Assembly (NCBI RefSeq): GCF_014229965.1
Contig: NZ_JABGBW010000001.1
Location: 263,769-327,768 of the forward strand
Length of the DNA: 64,000 nucleotides
Direction of reading: 5' to 3'
Origin: Peptostreptococcus canis
GTDB taxonomy: Bacteria > Bacillota > Clostridia > Peptostreptococcales > Peptostreptococcaceae
Shown here in pieces: positions 9,656 to 19,049 of the stretch; position 1 is the first letter of the stretch; each line of letters begins with the position of its first letter. A model generated the notes under the pieces. It made no database searches. It worked only from the letters and a program-made list of their open reading frames with translations, and was not told where the DNA came from. Both the position numbers and the translations under genes were made by a program.

Positions 9656-10978
9656 ATGATTAAAAAAAATGCTAGCGAACTGGCTAATGACTTAGTTGAT
9701 TATATCAATAAAGGACCGACAATGTTTAATGCTGTTCAAAATTCTATAAAAATGCTTGAAAAAAATGGATTTAAGGAATTGGACAGCAAAAATAAATGGA
9801 AACTGGAAATAGGAGGCAAATATTATGTAAGTGTTAACTCCTCCGCTCTTTTTGCATTTATTATAAATGGTGACAGGGTTGAGGAGTATGGTTTTAGAAT
9901 AATAGGAAGTCACTGTGATTCTCCGGGATATAAATTAAAACCCAACCCGGAAATAAGCACAAAAAACGGCATTAAGTTAAATGTAGAGCCTTATGGGGGT
10001 ATGATAGCAAGTACTTGGTTTGACAGACCTTTGGCAATTGCTGGTAAAGTAATGACTAAAAATAAAGCAAATGTATTTTCACCTAATGAATATATTATAA
10101 ATATAAAAAGACCTGTTTGTATTATTCCCAACCTGGCAATTCATATGAATAGAAATATAAATTCGGGATATGAATATAACCAGCAAAATGACATGATGCC
10201 TGTCGTATTGGAATCAGGAGAAAATTTAGAAGAAAATTATATTTTGAAATTAATACATAAAGAATTAGACGAAAAAATTGAAATAGAAGACATATTAGAT
10301 TTTGAGCTTTACCTATATGAATATGAAAAAGGAAGTGTTGTAGGTGATTGCAATGAATTTATATCTTGTGGAAGATTAGATAATCTTGCAAGTGCTCATT
10401 CAAGTATACTAGCTCTGATAGACAGTTCGAAAAATAAAAAAAGTGAATTTAGTGGTATTAGTCTTGTATCATTATTTAATAATGAAGAAATTGGAAGTCT
10501 TTCAAAAGAGGGGGCAGGTTCCAATTCATTATTGAATATTATAGAAAGAATATGCATATCACTAAATAAAGACAGGGAAGATATGTTAAGAAGTTTTGAA
10601 AATTCTTTTATGATTTCTGCTGATCTTGCCCATGCACTTCATCCTAATAAGCAAGAAAAGGCTGATATTACTAATAAACCAATATTTGGCAAAGGGCCAA
10701 CTATAAAAGTCCATGCAGGAAGAGCATATGCTAGTGATTCATTTTCGGTTGCTGTATTTAAATCTCTTTGTTTGAAGAACAATATTGATTATCAAATTTT
10801 CGTAAATCGCTCTGACATGAAAAGTGGAAGTACTATAGGTTCAATAATCACATCAAGTATTCCTATACCTATTGTAGACGTTGGTATACCTATATTAGCT
10901 ATGCATTCTATAAGAGAATTGGCATTTGTAGATGACTATATGAATTATTATATGTCAATGTATTATTTTTTTGAATAA
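9656..10978 (+). CDS. M18 family aminopeptidase
   Basis: A 440-residue zinc aminopeptidase of the M18 (aspartyl aminopeptidase/ApeB) family, a cytosolic dodecameric peptidase acting on N-terminal residues. Metal and catalytic motifs are visible: IGSHCDSPGYKLKP (His ligand), SCGRLDNLAS (bridging Asp), FNNEEIGSLSKEGAGS (catalytic Glu pair), SADLAHALHPN (Asp ligand) and the late His in AMHSIREL. Length is normal. The start at 9656 has GGAGGTG 4 bp upstream; a longer in-frame opening from 9614 has no such site. Monocistronic by spacing. Confidence 0.9.
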   Translation: MIKKNASELANDLVDYINKGPTMFNAVQNSIKMLEKNGFKELDSKNKWKLEIGGKYYVSVNSSALFAFIINGDRVEEYGFRIIGSHCDSPGYKLKPNPEISTKNGIKLNVEPYGGMIASTWFDRPLAIAGKVMTKNKANVFSPNEYIINIKRPVCIIPNLAIHMNRNINSGYEYNQQNDMMPVVLESGENLEENYILKLIHKELDEKIEIEDILDFELYLYEYEKGSVVGDCNEFISCGRLDNLASAHSSILALIDSSKNKKSEFSGISLVSLFNNEEIGSLSKEGAGSNSLLNIIERICISLNKDREDMLRSFENSFMISADLAHALHPNKQEKADITNKPIFGKGPTIKVHAGRAYASDSFSVAVFKSLCLKNNIDYQIFVNRSDMKSGSTIGSIITSSIPIPIVDVGIPILAMHSIRELAFVDDYMNYYMSMYYFFE

Positions 10979-11033
10979 TTAAATACAATTTTTTGACAAA
11001 TCTGAAAAAAACATGGTAACACTTTCACAAATA

Positions 11034-11042
11034 TGGTATAAT
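11034..11042 (+). promoter_or_regulatory. Extended -10 promoter element
   Basis: TGgTATAAT at 11034-11042, about 60 bp before the start at 11104. No good -35 box at the usual distance, as expected for extended -10 promoters. Confidence 0.5.
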
Positions 11043-11103
11043 GTAAAAAAGGTTGTTTTCAAACTAATCGAACTTAAAAATTTATATTTAAAGAGGTGAT
11101 ATC

Positions 11104-12255
11104 ATGGAACACAAGAAGAAAGTCAAAGCGATAAGCGTTGAAACCTTTGTATTTTTGGCAATATTTCTTGGTGGATTTATTTGGCTAGGAAGTATTATGG
11201 GTGTAGGTATGATGTTTAAAACGATGATGGCGACCGCCCATGATTTATTATTGCAAACTTCATTTTTCATAATGGCAATGGCGGTATTGGCTGGTGCTAT
11301 AAGTGCATTGCTATCAGAATTCGGAGTAATAGCGTTAGTTAATAAAATATTTGCGCCATTGATGAAACCGATATGGGGACTTCCAGGTGCTGGTGTTACT
11401 GGTGCAGTAGCAACGTATCTTTCTGATAATCCAGCAATTATACCTTTTGCAAGTGATAAGACATTCACTCAATACTTTAAGAAATATCAGGTACCAGCTC
11501 TATGTAACTTAGGAACATCTTTTGGTATGGGACTTATAGTTACAACATTTATGGTGTCTCAAGGTGATGAATACATTGCACCTGCATTGATTGGTAATTT
11601 GGCAGCTATTATTGGATCAATAGTAAGTGTAAGATTAATGTTAATTCAAACTAAAAGGTACTATGGTAGTTCAGCAAACGAACAATATGAGACATTGGAT
11701 ACTGATGGGGTAGAAGATCAGAACGAATTTAGATACATTAGGACAGGTAATTTATTCCAAAGGGTATTGGACGCACTATTGGAAGGCGGTAAGAATGGGG
11801 TTGAAATGGGATTAGCCATTATTCCTGGCATACTTATTGTATGTACATTTGTTATGATGCTAACATTCGGACCTGGTGAAAATGGATACACAGGTGCAGC
11901 CTATGAAGGGGTTAAACTTCTTCCATTATTAGGATCAAAGCTTCAGTTTATACTAGAACCAATGTTCGGGTTTAAATCAGCAGAAGCTATTGCAGTACCA
12001 ATAACATCATTAGGTGCAGTTGGCGCGGCCATATCTTTAATACCTGAGTTAATTAAAACTGGCAAAGTAAGTGCAAATGATATAGCAGTATTTACAGCAA
12101 TGGGTATGTGTTGGTCAGGGTATTTAAGTACTCATATAGGTATGATGGATGCTTTAAAAGCTAGAGAACTAGCAGGAAAAGCTATTTTATCTCATACTAT
12201 AGGTGGTATTGTAGCGGGTATCGTTGCACACTTTATATTTATGATTTTTATATAA
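11104..12255 (+). CDS. Nucleoside-recognition (Gate) domain membrane protein
   Basis: A 383-residue polytopic membrane protein with ~8 hydrophobic segments. Two segments resemble the Gate/nucleoside-recognition domain of concentrative nucleoside transporters and of SpmA/SpmB: the FGVIALVNKIFAPLMKPIWGLPG region followed by TGAVATYLSDNPAI, and a second copy around LLGSKLQFILEPMFGFKSAEAI. Proteins of this kind are common in clostridia and their substrates are mostly unproven. It has its own promoter and a strong terminator after it, so it is a single-gene unit. I infer transport, not a particular substrate. Confidence 0.7.
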   Translation: MEHKKKVKAISVETFVFLAIFLGGFIWLGSIMGVGMMFKTMMATAHDLLLQTSFFIMAMAVLAGAISALLSEFGVIALVNKIFAPLMKPIWGLPGAGVTGAVATYLSDNPAIIPFASDKTFTQYFKKYQVPALCNLGTSFGMGLIVTTFMVSQGDEYIAPALIGNLAAIIGSIVSVRLMLIQTKRYYGSSANEQYETLDTDGVEDQNEFRYIRTGNLFQRVLDALLEGGKNGVEMGLAIIPGILIVCTFVMMLTFGPGENGYTGAAYEGVKLLPLLGSKLQFILEPMFGFKSAEAIAVPITSLGAVGAAISLIPELIKTGKVSANDIAVFTAMGMCWSGYLSTHIGMMDALKARELAGKAILSHTIGGIVAGIVAHFIFMIFI

Positions 12256-12277
12256 GTAGGGCTTTAGTATTAAATTT

Positions 12278-12319
12278 AAATAAATAAAAAGAGGCTATAT
12301 AGCCTCTTTTTATTTATTT
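12278..12319. terminator. Bidirectional terminator (42-bp perfect palindrome)
   Basis: Arms 12278-12298 and 12299-12319 are fully complementary, with A-run and T-run flanks, centre GGCTATATAGCC. It lies between convergent genes and overlaps the apbE stop codon. Confidence 0.9.
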
Positions 12320-13360
12320 AATTATTTCATAAGTATCATCAGTTAATACAAAGTTGTTTTTTAATCCTTTTGTAAGAATTATTTTTTTATCTTTTGTAAC
12401 GAAAATTGCTTCAATATTTTTTTGATTTTCAATAAATTTTTTTCCTTTCTCAATACCAAGTCCATAAGTAGAAGTTGAAAGAGCATCTCCATCCATAGAA
12501 ACTTTTGAAATGATTGATACAGAGTTTAAATTATTGTCAAAAGGATAACCTGTTTTTGGATCCATCATATGGTGATAGATTTTGTCTCCATCTTTTATAT
12601 ATCTTTCATACGTACCCGATGTAACTACTGAAATATCACTACCTTTAATGTATCCTATAGCTTCAGACTTTTTTTCATATGGAGCTTGTATACCTATTTT
12701 GAAATTAGAATCGTCCTTTTTTCCAACTACATAAACATTACCACCCAAATTGATGATAGCACTAGATATTTTTTCATCTTTCATTAAATTGGCTATTCTG
12801 TCGGCAGCATAACCCTTTGCTATTGCGCCTAAATCAATTTTCATACCCTTTTCCTTAAGAAAAATTGTATTTTGTTTTTTATTCAACAAGACGTTTTTGT
12901 AATTTACAAACTTTAAATTATCCTTAATTTCTTCATTCTTAGGAACTCTAGCTTCTTCATTTCCTATATTCCATAAAGATGAGATTGCACCTATCGAAGG
13001 ATCAAATACACCCTCTGTTAAACCGGCATATTTTAATGCATTCTCCATAACATAAAATGTTTCTTCAGATACTTTAACTGGCTTTATACCGGCATTTTTA
13101 TTAACTTTATCAACTTCTGTATTACTAAGTTGTGAACTCATCTTATTATGCACATCTATAAGTATTTTTTCTGATTTTTTTAAGATTTCTTCAGAGTGTT
13201 TTTTATTATCTTTCAATATTTTTATGTCATTTACCGTACCGAGATAATAGTATGTAGCTGACACATCTTCCTTTTTATTTTGCTTTCCAAATATATACAC
13301 CCCTATTAGTATTACAAGAACTAATAGAGATGCAATTATTTTTAAGTTTTTCTTATCCAT
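12314..13360 (-). CDS. apbE: FAD:protein FMN transferase (ApbE family)
   Basis: A 348-residue flavin transferase that covalently attaches FMN to Thr/Ser of target proteins such as RnfG/NqrC subunits on the outer face of the membrane. N-terminal residues ~7-25 form a membrane anchor without a lipobox cysteine. Family landmarks: YYYLGTVNDIKI start, MSSQLSNTEVDKVN, FDPSIGAISSLWNIG, KIDLGAIAKGYAADRI, INLGGNVYVVG, and SMDGDALSTSTYGLG with the Mg-binding Asp. Full length. No Rnf genes lie nearby, so its client is elsewhere. Confidence 0.92.
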   Translation of the reverse strand: MDKKNLKIIASLLVLVILIGVYIFGKQNKKEDVSATYYYLGTVNDIKILKDNKKHSEEILKKSEKILIDVHNKMSSQLSNTEVDKVNKNAGIKPVKVSEETFYVMENALKYAGLTEGVFDPSIGAISSLWNIGNEEARVPKNEEIKDNLKFVNYKNVLLNKKQNTIFLKEKGMKIDLGAIAKGYAADRIANLMKDEKISSAIINLGGNVYVVGKKDDSNFKIGIQAPYEKKSEAIGYIKGSDISVVTSGTYERYIKDGDKIYHHMMDPKTGYPFDNNLNSVSIISKVSMDGDALSTSTYGLGIEKGKKFIENQKNIEAIFVTKDKKIILTKGLKNNFVLTDDTYEIIK

Positions 13361-13433
13361 TTTCTTTCCTCCCTAAACTCAATAATTATATTATATAATA
13401 CTATCTCTCATTTGTGAAACATTATATTAAAAT

Positions 13434-13457
13434 AAGCAGACCAAATTCGGTCTGCTT
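13434..13457 (-). terminator. Terminator after the cyclophilin gene
   Basis: A 9-bp stem AAGCAGACC/GGTCTGCTT with a 6-nt loop; on the minus strand it is followed by TATTTTAAT. It lies between the cyclophilin stop and the apbE start. Confidence 0.75.
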
Positions 13458-13462
13458 TATAC

Positions 13463-13987
13463 TTACATTTTTTCTGGTTCTTCGTAGTCTATTCCTTTTG
13501 TATCCACTGTAAAAGATTCGATTTTTTGTTCAACTTTAGGTTTGTCACCAAATCCTGTTTTTGTTTCTGCTATTTCATCAATGACTTCAATACCTTCAAT
13601 AACCTTACCAAAACTAGCATATTGACCATCTAAATGCGGAGAGTTTTGATGCATAATAAAAAACTGTGATCCGGCTGAGTTTGGATTCATGGCTCTAGCC
13701 ATTGAAAGAACTCCTCTTTCATGTTTTAGATTATTTATAAATCCGTTTGATGTAAATTCACCTGCTATAGTATATCCGGGACCTCCCATTCCGGATCCTT
13801 CCGGACAACCACCTTGAATCATAAATCCATTTATAACTCTATGGAATATTAAACCGTTATAATATCCTTTGTTTATAAGAGAAATAAAGTTTTTTACTGT
13901 ATTTGGAGCGATATGAGGATAAAGTTCAGCTTTGATTACACTACCATTTTCCATTTCTATTGTTACTATTGGATAGTTTTGTTCCAT
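13463..13987 (-). CDS. Peptidyl-prolyl cis-trans isomerase, cyclophilin type
   Basis: A 174-residue cytosolic cyclophilin (no signal peptide). It has the catalytic Arg in FHRVINGFMIQGGCPEGSG, then ARAMNPNSAGSQFFI and HLDGQYASFGKVIEG, the active-site loop and the core strands of the fold. It assists protein folding by proline isomerization. Length matches the bacterial PpiB class. It starts with ATG behind a GAGGTG-type site and sits 27 bp after the pyrophosphatase gene on the same strand, so the two are probably co-transcribed. Confidence 0.94.
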   Translation of the reverse strand: MEQNYPIVTIEMENGSVIKAELYPHIAPNTVKNFISLINKGYYNGLIFHRVINGFMIQGGCPEGSGMGGPGYTIAGEFTSNGFINNLKHERGVLSMARAMNPNSAGSQFFIMHQNSPHLDGQYASFGKVIEGIEVIDEIAETKTGFGDKPKVEQKIESFTVDTKGIDYEEPEKM

Positions 13988-14014
13988 TTTTTCACCTCTG
14001 TTTATAATAATTTA

Positions 14015-14923
14015 TTAAAGTTTCTCAACTTCTGGAGTTAAATTAGGTACCAGCTGTTTTTTTCTTGATACAAGTCCTTCCACAAATACACCTTGAATAG
14101 GAGTAACGTTAAAAGCGTTTCCAACTATTTCATCTGGTGATTTGTAAAGTAAATATGAACCTTCATTTATTATATCTGTTATTGCAAGATAAAGCATATC
14201 ATAATCGGATTCATTTATATAATTCAAGAAATCGTCTTTTTTACTCATTACAGCATCTATATCAAGAGTCATTACCTGACCGATACCAACTTTTTTTGAG
14301 CCCATTTCAAAAGCCTTAAAATCCATATTTACAATATCTTCAACTGTATATCCATCAAGAGATGTACCTGCTTTAAACATTTCCATACCATATTTTTCAT
14401 AATCAACGCCGGCTATTTCTGCTAATGTTTTTCCAGCTTCTATGTCATCATTTGTAGTAGTAGGAGATCTAAAGATTAGAGTATCTGATAATATAGCTGA
14501 TAACATAAGTCCTGCTATTTGTTTTGTTATTTCGACATTATTTTCTTTATACATAGAATAAAGGATAGTGTTTGTACATCCTACAGGTCTTAAAGTCATA
14601 CTAAGAGGTGCTGCAGTAGTCATTCCTCCTAATTTATGATGGTCTACAATATCTACTATAGTCGCTTTTTCCAGACCGTCTACACTTTGTCCAAATTCAT
14701 TGTGATCTACTAGACAACACTTGTCATTTTCATCTACTGATTTCAACATTTTTGGAGGTTCAACACCAAAATAGTTAAGAACAAATTCCGCTTCTTTTCT
14801 TAATTCACCTAGTCGACATGAAACTGCGTCAATTCCTAAAGATTTTTTGAAATTTGTCATTACCAGACTTGAGCAAATTGAATCTGTGTCTGGATTTTTA
14901 TGTCCGAATACTAATAAACTCAT
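14015..14923 (-). CDS. ppaC: Manganese-dependent inorganic pyrophosphatase
   Basis: A 302-residue family II pyrophosphatase of the DHH superfamily, hydrolysing PPi to drive biosynthesis. Metal ligands are visible in FGHKNPDTDSICSS (H, D, D) and IVDHHKLGG (DHH). The C-terminal DHHA2 domain includes SRKKQLVP, the SRKKQ substrate-binding signature of family II enzymes. No CBS/DRTGG insertion, so it is the unregulated short form. The start has AAAGGGG upstream on its strand. It is first of a two-gene unit with the cyclophilin. Confidence 0.95.
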   Translation of the reverse strand: MSLLVFGHKNPDTDSICSSLVMTNFKKSLGIDAVSCRLGELRKEAEFVLNYFGVEPPKMLKSVDENDKCCLVDHNEFGQSVDGLEKATIVDIVDHHKLGGMTTAAPLSMTLRPVGCTNTILYSMYKENNVEITKQIAGLMLSAILSDTLIFRSPTTTNDDIEAGKTLAEIAGVDYEKYGMEMFKAGTSLDGYTVEDIVNMDFKAFEMGSKKVGIGQVMTLDIDAVMSKKDDFLNYINESDYDMLYLAITDIINEGSYLLYKSPDEIVGNAFNVTPIQGVFVEGLVSRKKQLVPNLTPEVEKL

Positions 14924-15160
14924 TATTATTCCCCTTTCGATTTATAATTATTTAATATATACTTATTTATTACCCTAATATTATACCAAATAAATCTTAT
15001 AATTAAAATAAGCTTAAAATAAAAATAGAGTAAATAGTATACATTATAATGAAAATAATATAGAATAGTATTATATGGGAAGTTATTAAAAAAATAATAT
15101 AAAATTAACTATTTGATATAGATTAGTAAAAATTTAATGTGAAATAGAGAGGTATAGTCT

Positions 15161-16327
15161 ATGAAGATTAACTACCAGATGAAATTGGATAAAATAATAA
15201 ACGACATAAAAAATGAGGAATATGTACCAACATTATTATTACATAGTTGTTGTGGACCATGCAGCAGTTATGTTTTGGAATATCTTTCAGAATATTTTAG
15301 TATAACTGTTTTTTATTATAATCCCAATATATATCCTTCAAATGAATATTGGTACAGAGTAGAGGAACAACAAAAAATAATAGATTTGACAAGTGCTAAA
15401 AATTCCATAAATTTGATAACGGGAAAATATGATGTAGAAAGATTTTATAATATGACGAAAGGTATGGAAGATATGTCGGAAGGAGGGCATAGATGTCATC
15501 TATGTTATGAAATGAGATTAAGGGAGGCAGCCAAAATAGCACAAAAAGAGAACTTTGATTATTTTACGACAACGCTGACCATAAGTCCACATAAAAATTC
15601 TCAGGTATTAAATAGGATAGGCGAAAAAGTTGCTAAAGAGTTTGGAGTAAATCATTTGCCATCAGATTTTAAGAAAAATAACGGATACAAAAGATCTGTT
15701 GAAATAACTAGAGAAGCCGGACTCTACAGACAAGATTATTGTGGATGTGAATACTCGAAAAGGGAAGCCGAAATCAGAAAGATTAAATCAGAAAAAAAGA
15801 AATTAAGAGAGGATATGAAAGAACTTTCAAAAACAATAAGTTTAGAATATATGATGGAGTCAGATAAAGCTATTACGGATAAAATATTGAATTCTCAGGA
15901 ATATAAGAAAGCTAAAAATATTTTTTGCTATATAGGTGATTATCCGGAAATTAATACCAGATTATTTATAGAAAAAGCCATAGAAGATGGCAAAAAGATA
16001 TCGGTGCCATTATGTATAGATAATAGCAATATGAAGGCATATAGAATAAATTCTTTAAATGACTTAAAAGAGGGAAAGTTTGGAATACCGGAACCTGATC
16101 CGGAAATTTCAAAAGAAGTATTAAAAAGTGAAATTGATCTAATTATAGTACCGTGTTGTACTGTTGATTCAAGTGGAAATAGGCTTGGATTTGGAAAGGG
16201 ATATTACGATAGATTTATGGATGAGTACACTGGAAATAAACTCCTACCAATAAGAAAAAAGCAAATGGTAGATAAAGTTCCAATAGAAGAACATGACCAT
16301 AAAATAAAACTTATAATTACTGAATGA
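15161..16327 (+). CDS. QueH epoxyqueuosine reductase fused to 5-formyltetrahydrofolate cyclo-ligase
   Basis: A 388-residue two-domain protein. Residues ~1-205 are the QueH (former DUF208) family, the cobalamin-independent enzyme for the last step of queuosine synthesis in tRNA, with the Fe-S/iron cysteine motifs HSCCGPCSSYV, HRCHLCYEMRLREAA and YRQDYCGCEYS. Residues ~215-388 match 5-formyl-THF cyclo-ligase (MTHFS), which turns 5-formyl-THF into methenyl-THF using ATP; the key motif is GNRLGFGKGYYDRFM near residue 345. Each part has the usual length of the stand-alone enzyme, and the frame is unbroken across a charged linker (KSEKKKLREDMKEL). It is a single-gene unit. The functional sense of joining the two is unknown. 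Confidence 0.9.
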   Translation: MKINYQMKLDKIINDIKNEEYVPTLLLHSCCGPCSSYVLEYLSEYFSITVFYYNPNIYPSNEYWYRVEEQQKIIDLTSAKNSINLITGKYDVERFYNMTKGMEDMSEGGHRCHLCYEMRLREAAKIAQKENFDYFTTTLTISPHKNSQVLNRIGEKVAKEFGVNHLPSDFKKNNGYKRSVEITREAGLYRQDYCGCEYSKREAEIRKIKSEKKKLREDMKELSKTISLEYMMESDKAITDKILNSQEYKKAKNIFCYIGDYPEINTRLFIEKAIEDGKKISVPLCIDNSNMKAYRINSLNDLKEGKFGIPEPDPEISKEVLKSEIDLIIVPCCTVDSSGNRLGFGKGYYDRFMDEYTGNKLLPIRKKQMVDKVPIEEHDHKIKLIITE

Positions 16328-16459
16328 TAAATTTGAAAATTATAAGATGAACTAGAAATATATTTATTTAAATAAAACCTATAATTATAAAATAACGGTT
16401 TTATCTATATGACTAAATATTTGGAAAAGCTACTTTGAATAAAATAATGGGGGTTACAT

Positions 16460-17203
16460 ATGATTAATATTGAAGGACTAAGAGTAGAATATGGAAGTAA
16501 GGTGGCAATTGAAAATTTAAATCTGGAAATAAAAGATGGAGAAATTTTTGGACTAATAGGACATAATGGTGCAGGAAAATCCACTACCATAAAGTCATTA
16601 GTAAGTATTATTAAGCCCACAGCAGGAAAAATCTTTGTAGATGGGCTCAATTTGGAGGAAAATAGACTTCAAATAAAAAATATAATAGGTTATGTTTCAG
16701 ATTCCCCTGATATGTTTTTGAAAATACCCGCCAGATCGTTTTTGGAACTAATTGCGGACATTTATGGAATAGACGATGATAAAAGGGATGAAAGAATAGA
16801 ATATTTAAGTGAAATTTTTTCTTTAAAAAACAGTTTAATGGGAACTATTGAAGAATTTTCTCATGGTATGAGGCAAAAAATATTTGTAATTGCAGCTCTT
16901 TTATCAAATCCGAAGATTTGGATACTAGATGAACCTATGACAGGATTAGATCCACAGTCATCATATAACCTGAAAGAAATGATGAAAGAACATTCAAAAG
17001 CCGGTAATACTGTTTTATTTTCGACTCATGTATTGGAAGTTGCCGAACAGATTTGTGATAGAATTGGAATATTGAGTAAAGGAAAACTCCTTTTTGTCGG
17101 GACAATGGATGAGCTTAGAGCAACCTATCCCGGAGAAAATTTGGAAAATATATATCTTGATATGGTTAACACAGAACATCATTTAGAAATAGGTGAAGCA
17201 TAG
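16460..17203 (+). CDS. ABC transporter ATP-binding protein (exporter type)
   Basis: A 247-residue ATPase with Walker A GHNGAGKST, Q-loop near IIGYVSDSPDMF, a signature stretch EFSHGMRQKIFVIAALLSNP (FSHGM in place of LSGGQ, as often in CcmA/drug-exporter ATPases), Walker B IWILDEPMTGLD, and switch His in LFSTHVLEVAEQ. It is followed 13 bp later by a large permease gene, so it energizes that exporter. Its substrate cannot be told from sequence. Confidence 0.9.
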   Translation: MINIEGLRVEYGSKVAIENLNLEIKDGEIFGLIGHNGAGKSTTIKSLVSIIKPTAGKIFVDGLNLEENRLQIKNIIGYVSDSPDMFLKIPARSFLELIADIYGIDDDKRDERIEYLSEIFSLKNSLMGTIEEFSHGMRQKIFVIAALLSNPKIWILDEPMTGLDPQSSYNLKEMMKEHSKAGNTVLFSTHVLEVAEQICDRIGILSKGKLLFVGTMDELRATYPGENLENIYLDMVNTEHHLEIGEA

Positions 17204-17216
17204 GAGGATAAAGTAT

Positions 17217-18881
17217 ATGAAAAAATTGTTAGGTATTGACAGTGTTTTTACTAAAATATTCAACTTGAATCTCTTGTATGCAAATCCGATGTATACCTCA
17301 AAAGCTATGAAAAAAGAAAAATATAGAGAAAATCCGGAGGAGTTATATAAATCTATATTTCTATATACATATATACTCGGATCAATTGCAATGTTGATAA
17401 TATATGGATTTCTTTTTTTGATGGTAGATTTTAAAAAAATGCCATATATGCTTGATTATTCAATAGGATTTTTTCTAATTATGAATATTATACAAACATT
17501 TACATATTTTTTTAATGTGTTTTATGAAAGTAGAGATATGGAAGCATATATGCCACTTCCTGTTTCTGAAAGAACTGTATTTAAGGCAAAATTAGCAGTA
17601 GTATCAATAGCAACCATACAATTATCTATTCCAATTATATCTTTGGTAAGCATTTTTTATTTTCATAATGGTATAAATCTATTGATATCTATTTTATTAG
17701 GGATAGTTTACTTTGTTCTGATTGGAGCTTTGGTTATTGTTATAGATTTATGGATAATGCAGCTTCTTGTCAAAACAGCAATACTTTCTAAGTTTAAAAC
17801 GAGTATAATAACAGTGATAAGTACAGTCGGTATGTTTGCAAATATTGTTTTTATTATCATGTTACAAAATACAGCGAGCAAATATGCTATTAAAAGCATC
17901 TCTAATAAAAAAATTGTGTACGGGTTTTTATCGAAGTTATTATTAAGTGGTTATGGATGTATAATTTTTATATTAGTAACATTTTTTACTGTTGGAATAA
18001 CTTATAAATTTATACTAAGAAATATTGAGGGTAATTTTTATAAAAGTATTAACGATATAAATAATATTGGTAAAAATACAAAAAATAGTACGAAAAGAGA
18101 AGATGGCTCCCGAAAGTATAATCATCTGCAAAGTGGCGATCAACTAAATTCAAAGAAAACAAAATCGAAGTATAGTCTTTTCAAATATAATTTAAGTTTG
18201 ATAAATGATTCTACCGTAATAACTCAATCTATTATAATGCCTACTATGTTGCCTATAATTATATTCGTTCCATCTTTGATAAATAATTTAAGGTACAGTG
18301 GAGGGATGAACTTTATATCGAGTAATGCCACACTAATAAGCATAGTAATGGGAGTATTTCTAGGAGTCATGATAAATTTTTATCCTACCAATTTGGCAGC
18401 TATAATTATTTCGTTGGACAGAGAAAATTTTATATACTTTAAGGCTTTGCCTATAGACTTGAGAAAATATATAATGGAAAAACTAAAATTTGTCTTAAAA
18501 ATAAGTTTGATAGTACCAATTATAACGATTATAGTATCCGGTTATCTAATGAAATTTGGATTTGTGAATATATTGATAAGTATATCACTTTTTGTAATAA
18601 TGTCCACATCAATTTCAGCTAATTGGTTGATATATGATTATAAACATTTAATGATTGATTGGCATAACGTGTCGGATCTTCAAAATAGAATGCCTAAGGC
18701 AATTGCAATAACTGTATTTATTGTATTTATAATAATATTTTCAGTATCATTTGCAATACTAGGAGTTGTAGCTACAATGGGATTGACGATTCCGTTGATA
18801 GCATTTATTTTATTAATAGCAGCGGGAGTAGCTCTTATATCTTATCTAAGATTTAAGAAGTTTCTAAAAGAAATTAAATAA
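17217..18881 (+). CDS. ABC transporter permease (large, exporter type)
   Basis: A 554-residue membrane protein with about 12 hydrophobic segments in two halves, separated by a hydrophilic region (~275-325, rich in Lys/Ser/Asn). It has the general form of the large YthQ-like permeases paired with CcmA-type ATPases in Firmicutes. ATG at 17217 is taken because AGGAGG lies 9-14 bp before it; an in-frame opening 24 bp earlier would overlap the ATPase stop and has no site. Partner of the preceding ATPase; substrate unknown. Confidence 0.75.
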   Translation: MKKLLGIDSVFTKIFNLNLLYANPMYTSKAMKKEKYRENPEELYKSIFLYTYILGSIAMLIIYGFLFLMVDFKKMPYMLDYSIGFFLIMNIIQTFTYFFNVFYESRDMEAYMPLPVSERTVFKAKLAVVSIATIQLSIPIISLVSIFYFHNGINLLISILLGIVYFVLIGALVIVIDLWIMQLLVKTAILSKFKTSIITVISTVGMFANIVFIIMLQNTASKYAIKSISNKKIVYGFLSKLLLSGYGCIIFILVTFFTVGITYKFILRNIEGNFYKSINDINNIGKNTKNSTKREDGSRKYNHLQSGDQLNSKKTKSKYSLFKYNLSLINDSTVITQSIIMPTMLPIIIFVPSLINNLRYSGGMNFISSNATLISIVMGVFLGVMINFYPTNLAAIIISLDRENFIYFKALPIDLRKYIMEKLKFVLKISLIVPIITIIVSGYLMKFGFVNILISISLFVIMSTSISANWLIYDYKHLMIDWHNVSDLQNRMPKAIAITVFIVFIIIFSVSFAILGVVATMGLTIPLIAFILLIAAGVALISYLRFKKFLKEIK

Positions 18882-18907
18882 TTACAAATACTGAGAAAAT
18901 AGTACAT

Positions 18908-19000
18908 AAAAAATAGAGTGGTTCGAAAAGCTGATATTTTCCAAGTTGATTTTAGATCGACTTTCTGGAATAAGAACAGTTCCTGAACTACCCTATTTTT
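18908..19000. repeat. Long imperfect palindrome, probable terminator of two convergent genes
   Basis: A ~93-nt hairpin. Outer arms are 18908-18924 and 18985-19000 (AAAAATAG..GTGGTTC against GAACTAC..CTATTTTT, one G-U). An inner stem pairs AAGTTGAT with ATCGACTT around a short loop. It lies between the exporter permease and the convergent tpx gene and ends in a T-run. The length and bulges resemble a small non-autonomous element as much as a plain terminator. Confidence 0.6.
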
Positions 19001-19049
19001 ATTTGTAGAGTAATCTTATATTTATTTTAAGTTGGCAAACTTATAAAAA

